Source: Paulownia fortunei
Taxonomy: Eukaryota; Streptophyta; Magnoliopsida; Lamiales; Paulowniaceae
DNA: 64,000 bases
Assembly (NCBI GenBank): GCA_019321725.1
Contig: CM033110.1
Location: 1,843,229 to 1,907,228, forward strand
Direction of reading: 5' to 3'
This document shows, piece by piece, positions 12,337-23,629 of this stretch. The notes under the pieces are model-generated. The model was not told where the DNA came from. It searched no databases and saw only the letters and a list, made by a program, of their open reading frames with translations. A program made the translations under genes and the position numbers. How positions within the stretch are numbered: position 1 is the first letter of the stretch; each line of letters opens with the position of its first letter.

Positions 12337-13775
12337 AATATTCAGCATAAATTTGATAAGCGAGCCAAACCTGGTATTTTTGTTGGTTATCGGTCTGGTC
12401 AAAAGGAATATCGCATATATGATTTCAAAACTCATCAAAATCTATGTTTCTCGTTATGTGAAATGAGTAAATTTTTCCATATTATGATCTTTCATCTCCA
12501 ATGTTAAAACCTCCTATTACCATTACTCCAATCGATGATGGTGGAACTTTTGACTACTCAGCTACACCATTGATGGTTTCCACTGATGTTTCTTTCTCTC
12601 ATAATCAAGTTCCCCACATCTTCTCAGCTTGTGATAACTCAATCAATTTTTCATCTGTTTATGAGGATACTCCCTTCACTAATTGTCCTTCTATGGTACC
12701 AGCCCTTGTCATTAATAATCATCCTCAACGAATTTGTCCCCACCTGATCATCTCAAGGATTATATTTATAATCATATTTCATTCTCAATTGATTTTCTAC
12801 TAGCAAATTATTTTTTTTTGTCCCATCTAGTCATTCTCATCGTGCTTTTTTAAATATATCATTGAAAAAATAAGAACCAATATCTTATTCTCAAGTCATG
12901 AAATCAGTCAAATGGCATGATGCCATGGCACTTAAATCAAACAACACTTGGTCTTTATGCTCCCTTCCTAAAGGAAAATCACCCATTGGTTGTAAATGGG
13001 TTTACAAAATTAAATATCGGTCTGATGGCTCTATTGAGAGATATAAAGCTCGTTTAGTTGCCAAATGTTATACACAAGTTGAAGGCATCGATTATCATGA
13101 TACCTTCGCATCTATGACCAAACTAGTTAGTGTCCGCTTCTTCTCTCCATTGCTGCTATTAAAAATTGGTCATTACACCAACTTGATGTCAATAATGCTT
13201 TTATGCAAGGAGATCTCAATGAAGAAGTTTATATGAAACTCCTTCCCTAATTCTCTCATATGGGAGAGACTCTTATTTGCAAATTAAATAAATCGATACT
13301 ATGGTCTTAAACAGGCTTCTCGTCAATGGTTCTTCAAATTCTCAGCCACTCTTATTTGATGAGGGTTTTGTCAGTCTATTTCAAACTAAAGTCTTTTTAA
13401 TTATATTCGTGATCAGATTTCTATTTTTGTTCTCGTCTATATCAATGTAATCATTATCACTGGCAATAATAATGATGCCATCTCTGACATCAAATAATTC
13501 CTTGCTCAAATTTTTTCAATAAAAGATCTTGGCAATCTTAGGTATTTTTTAGGCATTGAAGTATCTCACTCTTAACAATAATTTTTTTTATATCAATGAA
13601 AATATACTCTTGATATATTATTTGATTCTGGTATGGTTGGTTCTCGACCATTGGACTTTCCTATGGAGCAACATCTTTGTTTACTATCAAAAGATGGTTC
13701 TCGTCGACTCATGGGTCATCTTTTATATCTCATTATAATACGATTTGATATTCAATATGTTGTAAACACTGTGAC
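12337..13775 (+). pseudogene. Dead Ty1/copia polyprotein fragment, copy A
   Basis: A frame from 12337 reads 'KFDKRAKPGIFVGY' and 'EYRIYDFKTHQ', the end of a copia integrase region. From 12898 the reverse transcriptase start appears ('[20 protein letters not shown]', '[20 protein letters not shown]'). Near 13436 the catalytic YVDD box is changed to 'YINV'. Beyond it come 'IKDLGNLRYFLGIEV' and an in-frame TAA. Several frameshifts and stops separate these pieces. There is no gag, protease, RNase H or LTR, and homology to copy D stops abruptly near 13775. It cannot encode an active element. Confidence 0.85.
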
Positions 13776-13957
13776 AATTTAAAATACTAGTTATTGTCAC
13801 TATTAAGCTATTAAAATACTAGTTTTTGTGTCACGAAATAAAAGTTATTAGTATTTAATATTAATTAAAATTATTATCACTCAATACATGACATTAATGA
13901 TAATTTTCAAATTATCACTTAATATTTTGTAATTAATAATCTTTTTTGTAGCAGTAT
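13770..13957. mobile_element. Possible CACTA-type MITE fragment
   Basis: The copia homology breaks at 'cactgtgacaattt'. The following AT-rich stretch contains repeated 'aaatactagtt' and ends with 'ttttttgtagcagt', which resembles the 3' end of CACTA-type elements. Internal words such as 'tattgtcact' and 'attatcact' recur. Terminal inverted repeats are poor, so the call is weak. Confidence 0.25.
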
Positions 13958-14507
13958 CCTCTGTTGCCATCCTCAGGAAGAAAAGAAAAGAGAGACAAAA
14001 GAACTAAGACAAAAAAGAAAAGTAAAGAAAAAATGAAAGAAAGAGAAAAAAATATAGAGAGAAATTTTTTAATTAATTTTCTATATAAGATTAAGTCCAA
14101 TTATCTTTTGAAGGCACATCTCTTTTTCATATTCCAATCTTGCAACACAAAATAAGTACTTGAATAAGTCATTTTTTTTGGAAAATATGAAAATGCTACA
14201 ATATATTTGGGAGGGACAAAAAAAAAGATACCAACAACTAATTTAGTTTCAAACGATTAATTTTTTCATCTAATATTTCATTATATTTTCTCCCTTTTAT
14301 GTATACAATTATTATAGCTTAAAATTTTACCAAGGATATTTTTATTAGTAAGATAAAAGGTGCAGGCAAAATATGAAGCTTACTAAAATATTTTGTTAAC
14401 GTCATTATTTGCCATGTGAATCGCTAGAAAATAAGAGAGGAATTGATAATTTAGCTATTTTAAAAGGGAGGCAAGTGTATTAACCCTTAAAAATTTGTCG
14501 GCCTCCT
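13958..14507. other. Spacer between copies A and B
   Basis: A/G-rich low-complexity DNA at 13970-14060 gives a chance Lys/Glu-rich 63-codon frame. 14430-14480 carries the 'gaattgataatttagctatttta' element piece also found at 60337. No gene is supported. Confidence 0.4.
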
Positions 14508-17180
14508 ATTGATTGGAGAACACTTAACTGAGTATTACTAGTTATATTCATATTTTTGTCATAACTATGGTGGCTATATCTCATTTAAAAATATTTCACT
14601 TCAAATGCATGTAAAAAATTATTATATACGCAACTTACTTGTACACATATATTGTATGTGCATTTTCAACATTAGAAACTTGTTCCTTTTCATAACATCA
14701 TTGAATGAGATTTTGCTTCAACATATAATTTGCATATAGTTATTAGCTACTATAAGCCTCAATTTATGATGGAGACAATCACAACTATTAGGCCCCATCT
14801 CTAGGCTATTTTTGATGTGGGCAATTTTAAGAAAAATGCCTTTTTTCTATCTAATGATGAAGCCTAATCAATTCAATCTGGCCAAGGTAAAGGTAAGATA
14901 ATGTAGCATCTGGCTGTGCTTTGACACCAGACATGGTTGTACCATCTGACCGCGCTTTGATGTTTCATCTTATATTGTACATTAAAAATATATACTAGTA
15001 TATAAAATACACATGGTATCTTGTATCTCATATATATGTGGCGTAAATGCTTATATGAAATATAAGATACAATATAAAATAAAAAAAAAATTCAAACTGT
15101 CCTATTACATAAGAACAATCATAAAAATTGTAGTATGGTATTGCTACACATGTTAGGATATAAATGGATGCAGCTAAAAAAGGCGGATAACTGCTATGAC
15201 AATTGCAATATCTAAAAATTCCCAAGGAAAAAGAATTATTTTGACATAGTGTCCAAAATAGAAAGTAGGTCTGACATTTTGGATATAAAATATCACTTAT
15301 GTGGTATATCTTCGGTTGATGAGTATTGATTCCTTCAAAAGTTGGTTAAGCAGCTGCCTGCATCACAAACAAATTATAAGGGGTACCGGGGTTTTCTTAG
15401 TTATAATCCTCCAATGATCAAGTCAAAATCAGAGCTCAGGAATAATAATAAGATGTAAAGTAACAAATTAAATCATCGTACCTGAAAATGAATGGATAGG
15501 TGTATTTATAGGTATATGTATGTATTGATAGGCCTTAGGCATGGGCCTATTTATTCAAATGGACTTGGATAATTATATACTATTAGGCTTAACCAATTAT
15601 TGGACCTAGACAACATGCCGCATCATCTTATCCAATTGTCTAAATTAATTGTTATCGATAACATGGAGGTCCAAGCAAGAGGAATTAAATACTAAGTTAT
15701 CGGTCTTATATGATAGATCAAGTGTAAATATACTGGGCGCAACATCCATCGTCCATGTGTCTCATTTTTAACAAAATGGGATACTTGTCAATCATACGAG
15801 TATCTAGTATATAATATACCGATTGTGACATGTATTTAATCCTAATTTATGAAGATTATAGATGAAATTTGGATCATGTCAACTCTATAACAAACCATAA
15901 ATAATTATTTTAGAGAATTTAAATTAATATAGTGTCTAGGCCATGTAATACTGTCTATGTCCCACACTTATTGCTCATCCTTTTTTTGGATATTTATATT
16001 ACTAAAATATCACATGTATTAATTATTTTCTAAAGGTACCATATATTTCTTGATGCCACACAACTTATTATCAACCATTATTTATAAGTATAATAATGTA
16101 AAATATTCAACACTTTCATTTTTTTCAACTTTTAGATTAAATTTTGTACCAAATCAAAATATTGCAACAAAAATGAGACAACCTTGCTAGTTTAGGGTTT
16201 CTTAAAATTGTAATTAAATTTGAATTTTGACAACTTTACAAAGGGTTGAGCATTCAACAAATCAATACAACTTTTAATCATTAGGTTAAAAATTTATCCA
16301 ACCATTCCTTACTAAGTAATGATTTATATTCTTACTTTTAGGTCAACTAGATTTTGATTTCAGTTCCTTAATTGGTTCTTTTGATCTCAAATGGACAAAG
16401 TAGCCATGCAAGTTGGAGTCCCCCATGTTGTTTTAATTGACCTATCACATGATTGGAGCACCATAATATTTTTTCATTCCTTGTCATATTTATATTGTAT
16501 CCATTTATCTTACTAGATTATCTTGTTAATTTTTTAGATAAACTTAAGTAAAATCTAAACCCAATTCAAACAAAAAAAATAAAAAAATGCCTCCTTTATA
16601 TTTCTTTATTGCTTGACTCACAAGTGGATAATTAAACTTCCCAACATCAGTGATTACAAAAACTTGAGGCACTGCAATCAATCAAGTATCCATCTAAAAT
16701 ATGGAATGCCTAGTCAATCTTTTTATAATACAGAGAATTAAAAAAAATTATAGCAAAAATAAAATAGAAAAATTAAAATATTAATAAGAAAGTTGGTGTA
16801 TAAATAATAGCACTATTGAGCAGTTTGGACTAGATTAACTAAATAATATATAATTTTTTTCAAACAAAAGTAAACAATAACACTAAGCATCAAATAAAAT
16901 TGGAACAACTTAGAAATGAAACTTAACCTCCACATTTACATTATAATAAATCCTTATAAAATTATTCTTAGTTAAAAAATTCATTACAAATCATTACAAA
17001 TTTCGTATTGTTATATTTATTTAGTTTAATAATTTCTAAGAGATAATCTTATTTATATAAATTTATATATATATATATATATTAACGAAAAACTGACTAC
17101 TTGTAAATTCTGAAAACAACCTAAAAGTTCTGTGTCTCGTACTGTAGCAAAAAATGTGAGTTTTCGTCTTTTAACGGCTA
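14508..17180. other. Upstream flank of copy B, no gene seen
   Basis: Homologous to 4905-7740 with several small deletions, for instance around 16300-16440. Both flanks include the tract 'ttgatgccacacaactta' and 'ccaagcaagag..aattaaat'. A short minus-strand frame at 15028-15225 is not conserved in A. A short (TA)n run lies at 17065-17083. No gene supported. Confidence 0.55.
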
Positions 17181-17223
17181 ACCACAGATGAAATTCAAAT
17201 AGCTCCTAACCGCCTCAATACTC

Positions 17224-17231
17224 TATAAATA
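17224..17231 (+). promoter_or_regulatory. TATA box of the copy B gene
   Basis: 'ctctataaataaac' in the same conserved block as 7782 (preceded by 'aaccgcctcaata', followed by 'cacccagcccc'). Start of transcription would be near 17255, in a T-rich leader. Confidence 0.6.
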
Positions 17232-19830
17232 AACCCACCCAGCCCCAATTCTTCATTTGTTTTTTCTCCTACTCTATGTTCTGTTTTTCTTTGTAGTGTT
17301 CTGTTTTTTTTATTTTTTCTTTCTTCTGTGTCGATCATGCGATTAAGATTCTATGATGCAATTTAAATCAAGTCTAGGCCAGATATTTGTATTGATTTCT
17401 GTGAGTTCTTCCTTAGTTTTGATTGTGTTCTTAATTTTTTTTGGTAAATTTGATTCGAATGATGCTGTAATGGAGATGTTGAAATGAGATTATTTTGATG
17501 GGTTTTTGTTCTTGCGGTTTTGACGTGTTTCTGTAAATTCTTCCTTTTTCTTTTGTGATTCTTGAATTGTTTTGGTTAATTTGATTTGATTGATGTTCCA
17601 ATGGAGATGCTGAAGTGAATTTGAATTGGGTTTTTGCTCTTGTGGTTTTGACATTCATGTTTTCTTTTATTGATGGGCAAGATTCTTGATAACTCATTTT
17701 GGGGAAGAGAACTTTATTTTTGTTTTTTTATCAGTGATTTTCTTGTTCTTTTTTTTCTCTGTGATAACATATATTGTTTTTTTCTTGTTTCTGGGCACTG
17801 GAATTCAAGGCTTTGTTCTCTTTTGATCCTCGGTTCTGGCTGTTTTCAATTTTGTTGTTTGGTTTTAATTGATTTTTGATCTGAAATTGATTTTCTACTT
17901 TTGGTTAGTTTTCTTGGCGTTTGATCTGAATTGATGCAATGATATAGTGAATTTTGGATGTTGAATTATTATTTGACTGTGGTTCCAATCTCTATGCATC
18001 ACTTCAATTAGAATGATGATCTTGACTCTTTCTGCCAAATTGAGTATTGATCTTATTTATCTAATTAAGTACTTATTTATGTTGATTATATGTTTAACTC
18101 GGAGTGTTGGCATTTTGAGATTACTGATGGGCGAAGCAAAATCTGATTTTTGTTGCGGTTTGTTGAGAAACGTGTGGGTTTTAAGTTTTCATTGGTATTG
18201 CTCTTCCAATGTCTAACTCTTGCTCTCCTCCTTTCATTATTGTGCATTGATCTATTACACTTTGATTATTGCTGTGTTTGTCTCCTTGAAATAGCTTTTG
18301 AGGTTTGTGATTGCAGAAGTTTTTGACTCTTCCTGTGGCAAAGCATTCATGTTGCTTGCTTGCTATGGTGTCTGGTGGTTTCACTAATAATACATTGTTG
18401 TATTCAATGCGGGTTTACGTTTTCCTCTTCTATAGTTATAGTGAGCCAATTAATAGTTGTTCTTGGAGACTTTTCCGTCACAGCTTTTGCACTTATTTTC
18501 CCATTTCGTATCTTATTGCATTCAGGTTTGTGATGACTATCTTTATAGTAGGATGCATTGGCAGTATACTATTTTTTGTGGTGTATGTGTCAGCTTGAGT
18601 GTTCTTATTTTCTGATGAACTTTCGAATTTCGGCAACTTGATTTGCTTTAGTATCTTGTCTGATTCAATTGATCAGGATTGGTAGGATTGATTGAAGTTC
18701 TGTACTGCATGATGTTTTGCTGTTGGTTATTTCCAAGATCTGAGTTGCTTAAAGTAGGCTATGTTGGATTATTGAGACAATTAAAGACCTTTATTTCCTT
18801 GACATATGTACTGTATAATTGGGGATGAAATAGCAGCAGGTGCAAGCACAAAGCGCTCTGATGGTTTTTGTTGCTTCAACCCTTCTCTTGTTATCTTGGG
18901 TTTGTTGGTCAGTCTTCTTCATTGTCGCTCAGAGTGCAGTTCTTTATTAATTTAACTGCTGCATTGTTGTCTTCTGTCTTTTAGTTGTGTGACTACACAA
19001 TCCTATTTTTAGCATGTAATCCTTACTTTTAGTTTATATGCTTATGACATATAACTGGTTGATCCGGCATCAAGAGGACGATTGCTGTCTTTTAGTTAAT
19101 ATGTTTGATGAGCTTAGCTTGCAGAAGAAGCAGCTAGGAGTGCTTTAGAGATGATCTGGCTTCAGGATAAACTCCCTAAGAAAGGTAAGTATTGAGAAAC
19201 AGTATATATGTCTTCAAGTTGTTTAGCTTTTTGTAAAGAGAATATTGTGTTGACTATGACTAGTGGTCTTGCTTCAGCATCTTGCTTGGATGTCTTCATT
19301 AGAAGTTGTTGAAAAAAGCAGCCTCATCTTGCATATCCCGGAAGACCAAGTGAACAATTTGCTTCCATTTGGTGGAGGCGTAAGATTGCTTTGTGTCCGC
19401 ATTTTTAGGTTTGCTTTTCTTGTCAACTTTTGAGGGTGTTTGTAAATCTGCAATCCATAATGTCTTTTGTCTATATATTTTGCAGCATTGTATGATTGTC
19501 TTCTCCCACATTTTGATAAAATAATGCTGAATTTTTTATAAGATTGATAAGATAATGGAAAGTGAGAACTACATATATCTTGACAACGTTTTTTGTTGCT
19601 TATATGTTTTAACATTTTCAGCTAGATTTTTATTATAATGGAATTGTGGTTTGCTGTTTTGTACTTCTGGAGCATCTCCTCAGCATCCAATATATGCTGG
19701 CAATTTGTACTTCTTTAGAAACATTTTTTTTTGCAGAGAGTTGCAGAGCTCTTAGGTACGAAACAAATAACACTAGGATTCTAGGGTGCCAATTTCCTCG
19801 ACAGCTTGCTTCAACAAGGTAAAAGAATAA
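17224..19830 (+). pseudogene. Multi-exon gene of unknown product, copy B (probably broken)
   Basis: Same exon-like blocks as copy A. One spans about 18317-18412 (after ttgcag, ending at gg|gtttac). Another begins at 18526 after ttcag. A 60-base exon at 19125-19184 reads 'EAARSALEMIWLQDKLPKK' between gcag and g|gtaagt. The exon from 19303 reads 'EVVEKSSLILHIPEDQ', stays open past the copy A stop, and joins the previous exon in phase. A block at about 19740-19820 contains 'ETNNTRILGCQFP'. No complete open transcript could be assembled and the first exon lacks a clear ATG, so I call it a pseudogene. A functional small gene with exons I misplaced is possible. Confidence 0.45.
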
Positions 19831-20179
19831 GTGCTAACTTGAGAAAATTTTCTTTCTAATGTTTTTATTTTAATTGAATGGAGTGCTCCAGAAAGGGTGG
19901 AGTTCTACATAGTACCAGATACAGACTTTTAAGGTACGCTTCAAAATATTTTTTTTGGAATTATGATAATATTCATCCCGTTACTTATTCTTCAACGATA
20001 GTTATTGTAAATTTTATTTTTTTTTATTTCAAAATTTTCTTCAATTATTATATATTTATCTGCCTAAGTTTTGTTTGAAGTTTGATTTGATTATTGTGAA
20101 TTTTCATTTGATCATTTTCAACATGTGTTACCTAGATATGTTTTGACTCTTTCTTAAATTATATAATATTTATTTTTCT

Positions 20180-21180
20180 AACTTGGTTTCAAATTTTCTT
20201 TTATAGTATTTATAGTTTTGGGTATGGTTTTGAATTTTTTTTTATTATTGAAGATTTATTCTCTTTAAGTTATGTTTTTAAATTTTGTTGTGAATTTATT
20301 TTCATAGATTGATTTTTGTAAATTTTTAAATTTTTACTGTATAATTATTTTGCTACATTTGATTTTGAAATTTGTGTTACTTAGGCTTGAATTTTAAAAT
20401 TTTCATTTACTATACTTGATTTATCTTATTGAGTTTGGTTTTGAATTTTCTTTTGATTATTTTAATTTTTTTCCCCTTGGTTTGGTTTTAATTTTTTTCT
20501 AATTATCTTTCTAATTTCTTTGAGTATTCTAAATTTATTTTTTCTAATTTGGTTTTTAATTTTTCTTTGATTATTTTAATTTTTAACTCAAATTATGAAT
20601 TTTCATACTTCACCATTAATATTTGTGTCATGAAAGTTTAAAATACAACACGAAAAATTCAAAAACAATACGTAAAATTTCATTAAGTTAAAAAATAACT
20701 AGTTTATATGAGAATGTATATACAATATAGTAAAAACCTAAATTATTAGAATATTACATCAATAATTGTTAAAAAAATATATATAATAATCTTGAGTGTA
20801 AATCTTCAATTGATAAAAATTCTGAACCTTGAAGTCTCAAAAGTAAATTTATTTGACAAGGTTTTTGTTTTAACTCTTTCTTTGATTAGTATAAATTTAT
20901 GTTGGTCTCAAGTTTTTTTTTTTGTAAGTAATTTATTTTTTTGGATTTTGTTATGAATTTTTTTCTTTTGTTATTGAAGATTTATTATTTCAGTTTCAGT
21001 TTTTTCAAAATTTTCATTTATTATTGTATAATTATTTTCCTACATTGGTTTTGAATTTTTTGTTTAGATTTTTATTTTTAATTTTTACTATGATAAATTT
21101 ATCTTCTTCGTTTTTGGTTTTAAATTTCCTTTAATTATTTTAACTCATTTTTTTTGTGTTTGGTTTTGATTTTTTTGTTA
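20180..21180 (+). repeat. T-rich degenerate minisatellite, copy B
   Basis: Same imperfect ~50-65 bp T-rich repeats as copy A. At about 20640-20900 it contains a non-array block ('aacacgaaaaattcaaaaac' to 'gtataaatttatgttgg') that copy D also has and copy A has largely lost. Confidence 0.55.
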
Positions 21181-21209
21181 TTATTTTCAAGTCAGTTATT
21201 ATTTTACCC

Positions 21210-21950
21210 AAAATTATTTTGGCGTTGTGGCGCCACATCCTTGAGCCGCATGCGCTGGCTGCTAAGCCACGAAGAATTCCAATTTTCTGAGAGCCACGAC
21301 AATAGCGAAGTTTTTTTTTTAAATTTTCAAACTTTTGAGCGCCATGAAGCGATTTGACGAGACACGAATTATTAGGTCTTTTAAGTGTTGTTTTGGAAGG
21401 AGAATATAAATATAAGATTTGGGACTCATTCAAAACAGTTTCCAACGTTGAATTCTATGTTTTTTATGTTATCTTATTATGCTACTAAATTGGTTGTTGG
21501 TCTTGAATATTTGTTATATGAAATTTGTCAATATACGGGTACACACAACCCTAAGAATTCATATAGTCAGGAGACTCATAAAACCTTTGAAGTTTTGTAG
21601 AAAAATTCATTAAACTTGATAGAATTTTAGTTTTGGATTTTTATAGGAATATCAAAATTCGAATTAGAATTCAAAATCGCTCGATACTCGAGGAGGGAGT
21701 TGATTAATTTGGAAATTCTTAACTTATAAATTATTACTGGAAATTAATAAAATGAATTGGTGAACAAAGATGAAAAATAGGTCAATCATTCCTCTAGAGT
21801 TAATCGCTATTAAGAGTTTGATAAATTGTTCAAGTAAGCCTTCGTGAACCTTTTCTAGTATAATTGTAGGATTCTTCAGTTTTATTAATTTGATTATTCG
21901 AATAAAGTTAGAACTACGTTAATTACGGTACTTAGTGCATATTTGTGGCT
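21210..21950 (+). mobile_element. Possible old gypsy-type LTR fragment
   Basis: GC rises abruptly at 21220, with 'ggcgttgtggcgccacat' and 'gccgcatgcgctggc', then returns to AT-rich. Toward its end the order 'tttattaatttgatt', 'aataaagttagaactacgtt', 'aattacggtacttagt' mirrors the end of the LTR at 28287-29949 ('aataaaattagagttaac', 'aatttcggtacttaat'). This suggests an older, truncated relative. Open frames here are short and unsupported. Borders are approximate. Confidence 0.35.
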
Positions 21951-22985
21951 TTTTTAAACTTATTGGATATGCAAGGATATTTGGATTTTATTGATTTTAT
22001 GCACATTTATGAATTTTGTGATTTTTATAATTTTTAATGATGACATATTTACTTTTTCTATATAATACTTTTTCTATACAATATAAATTACTTCATAGTT
22101 ATATTACTTATGAAATAAATTAAAAAATAGATCATACAATATATAATTTCTTTGGATTTTTGCAAATGGAGAAAATAATTTTATAGCTAAAAACATTACT
22201 TATTGAAATAAAAAAATAGAATATATATGTTCAAAGAAGAAGAAGTAACAAAAACGATGAAGAAGAAGAAATAAAGAAAAATAAAAGGAAAATGAAGAAG
22301 AAGAAATTTACAAAAACAAAATAAAAAATACAAAATAAGGGAGAAAAACGTAAATAAACAAAAAGTATAGTTTGATTTTTAGTTTTAAAAAAGGAGCAAA
22401 ACATCTTATAATAAAAATATTAACATACTCAAATGGATGAATAAAAATAATAGAGATAATATGTAGTTTTTTTTTGTATTTTTTACAAATAGGGCAAAAT
22501 TCTATAATCATAAATATTCTTATACGACTAGTTTATCTTTTAATTAAATTAAAATTTAATTAAATTAAAAAAGCTTTTTTTTAATAAGTGGGTGAAAAAC
22601 TTTTATAGATTAAAAAATTATTATGTATTGAAATAATTCTAAAGGAATATTCATTGTCTAGCAGAATATTTTTTATAATATTCATTGTCATGGGCCTATA
22701 TACTAGATACTCCACCTAATATTTATTGTCTACCAGAATATTTTTTATAATATTCATTGTCAGAGTATGTAGTCAAAGGACACCAACACACGTGTGTATT
22801 ACCATCCCCGGAATAAAATTTTATGCATATTTTACACTACAAGGAGGGTTTTTAGATTATTTTTTACACTACATGGGAGTTTTATGCATTTCACCCTAAA
22901 TTTGGGCCATGTTTTGAATTTTTTTATCAGTATATTAAATTTGATTTTTGTAATTAGTTGTCCACATTTTCAACTTTATACAATA
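21951..22985. other. AT-rich spacer between copies B and C
   Basis: No gene. A purine-rich 'gaagaagaagaaat' tract lies at 22230-22310. A two-copy direct repeat of about 43 bp, period 71, lies at 22648-22690 and 22719-22761 ('attgtctagcagaatatttt', 'ataatattcattgtca'). Confidence 0.5.
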
Positions 22986-23629
22986 AAAGCATAAATGTTT
23001 AAGTTCGAAAATTTAAAATCAAAACTTAAAGAATAAATTTAAATAATTAAAAAATAATTCAATACCAAACTTAAAAAGTAAATTTAGAATAGTCAAAGGA
23101 AAATTTAAAAACCAACTTAGAAGAAAGTATAAGTTAAAATGTAATCAACGAGATATTTAATACCATACTCAGGATAAATTAAAAATATTGTAAGCAACTC
23201 AAAACCAAATATAACAAAATAAATTTAGCAAGATAAAAAAAATCAATATAAATATATTTATAATAATTTAAAATTTAAAACCAAACTTAAGAAAATAAAT
23301 GAAGAATATCCAAGTAAAACTCAAAAAAAATGAGAAATTTACCAAAATCAAGAAAATAAACTTAGTATTATAAAAACATTCAAAACCAAACTTAGAAAAA
23401 TTAATCTAGAATAGTAAAAGAAAAATATCAAAAAATTTAAATACTATAAAAATAATTTGAGGATAATAAAAAATCAAAAGTGAATTCAGAAAAATAAATT
23501 CAAAATAATAGAGAAAATTCAAACCAAACTCAAGAAGATAAATTTAGTAAAACAAAATCAAAACTATCAAACCTAAGCAACAAAAGTTCAAAACCAAATG
23601 TAGGAAAATATTTATAGTTGTGCTTTGGA

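Larger units (their letters stand above)
4905..13775 (+). repeat. Large duplicated unit, copy A
   Basis: From about 4905 to 11695 this unit aligns colinearly with copy B (14508-21205). Its part from about 9660 aligns with copy D (from 30050), and its promoter and first exons align inverted with copy C. In order it holds an upstream flank (4905-7740), a TATA promoter (7782), a broken multi-exon gene (to about 10670), a T-rich array (10870-11780), a repeat with 'ggttcggttt' motifs (12000-12190) and a dead copia fragment (12337-13775). A lacks a stretch of roughly 250 bp in its T-rich array that B and D have. Copies differ by many small changes, so the duplication is not recent. Confidence 0.8.
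14508..21205 (+). repeat. Large duplicated unit, copy B
   Basis: Colinear with copy A over about 6.7 kb: the flank from 'attactagttatatt', the TATA box (17224), exon-like blocks, and the T-rich array to about 21205. It lacks the copia fragment that follows A and D. A and B lie in direct orientation about 9.4-9.6 kb apart. B keeps some exon frames better than A, for example no stop at the position of TAA 10009. Confidence 0.8.
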
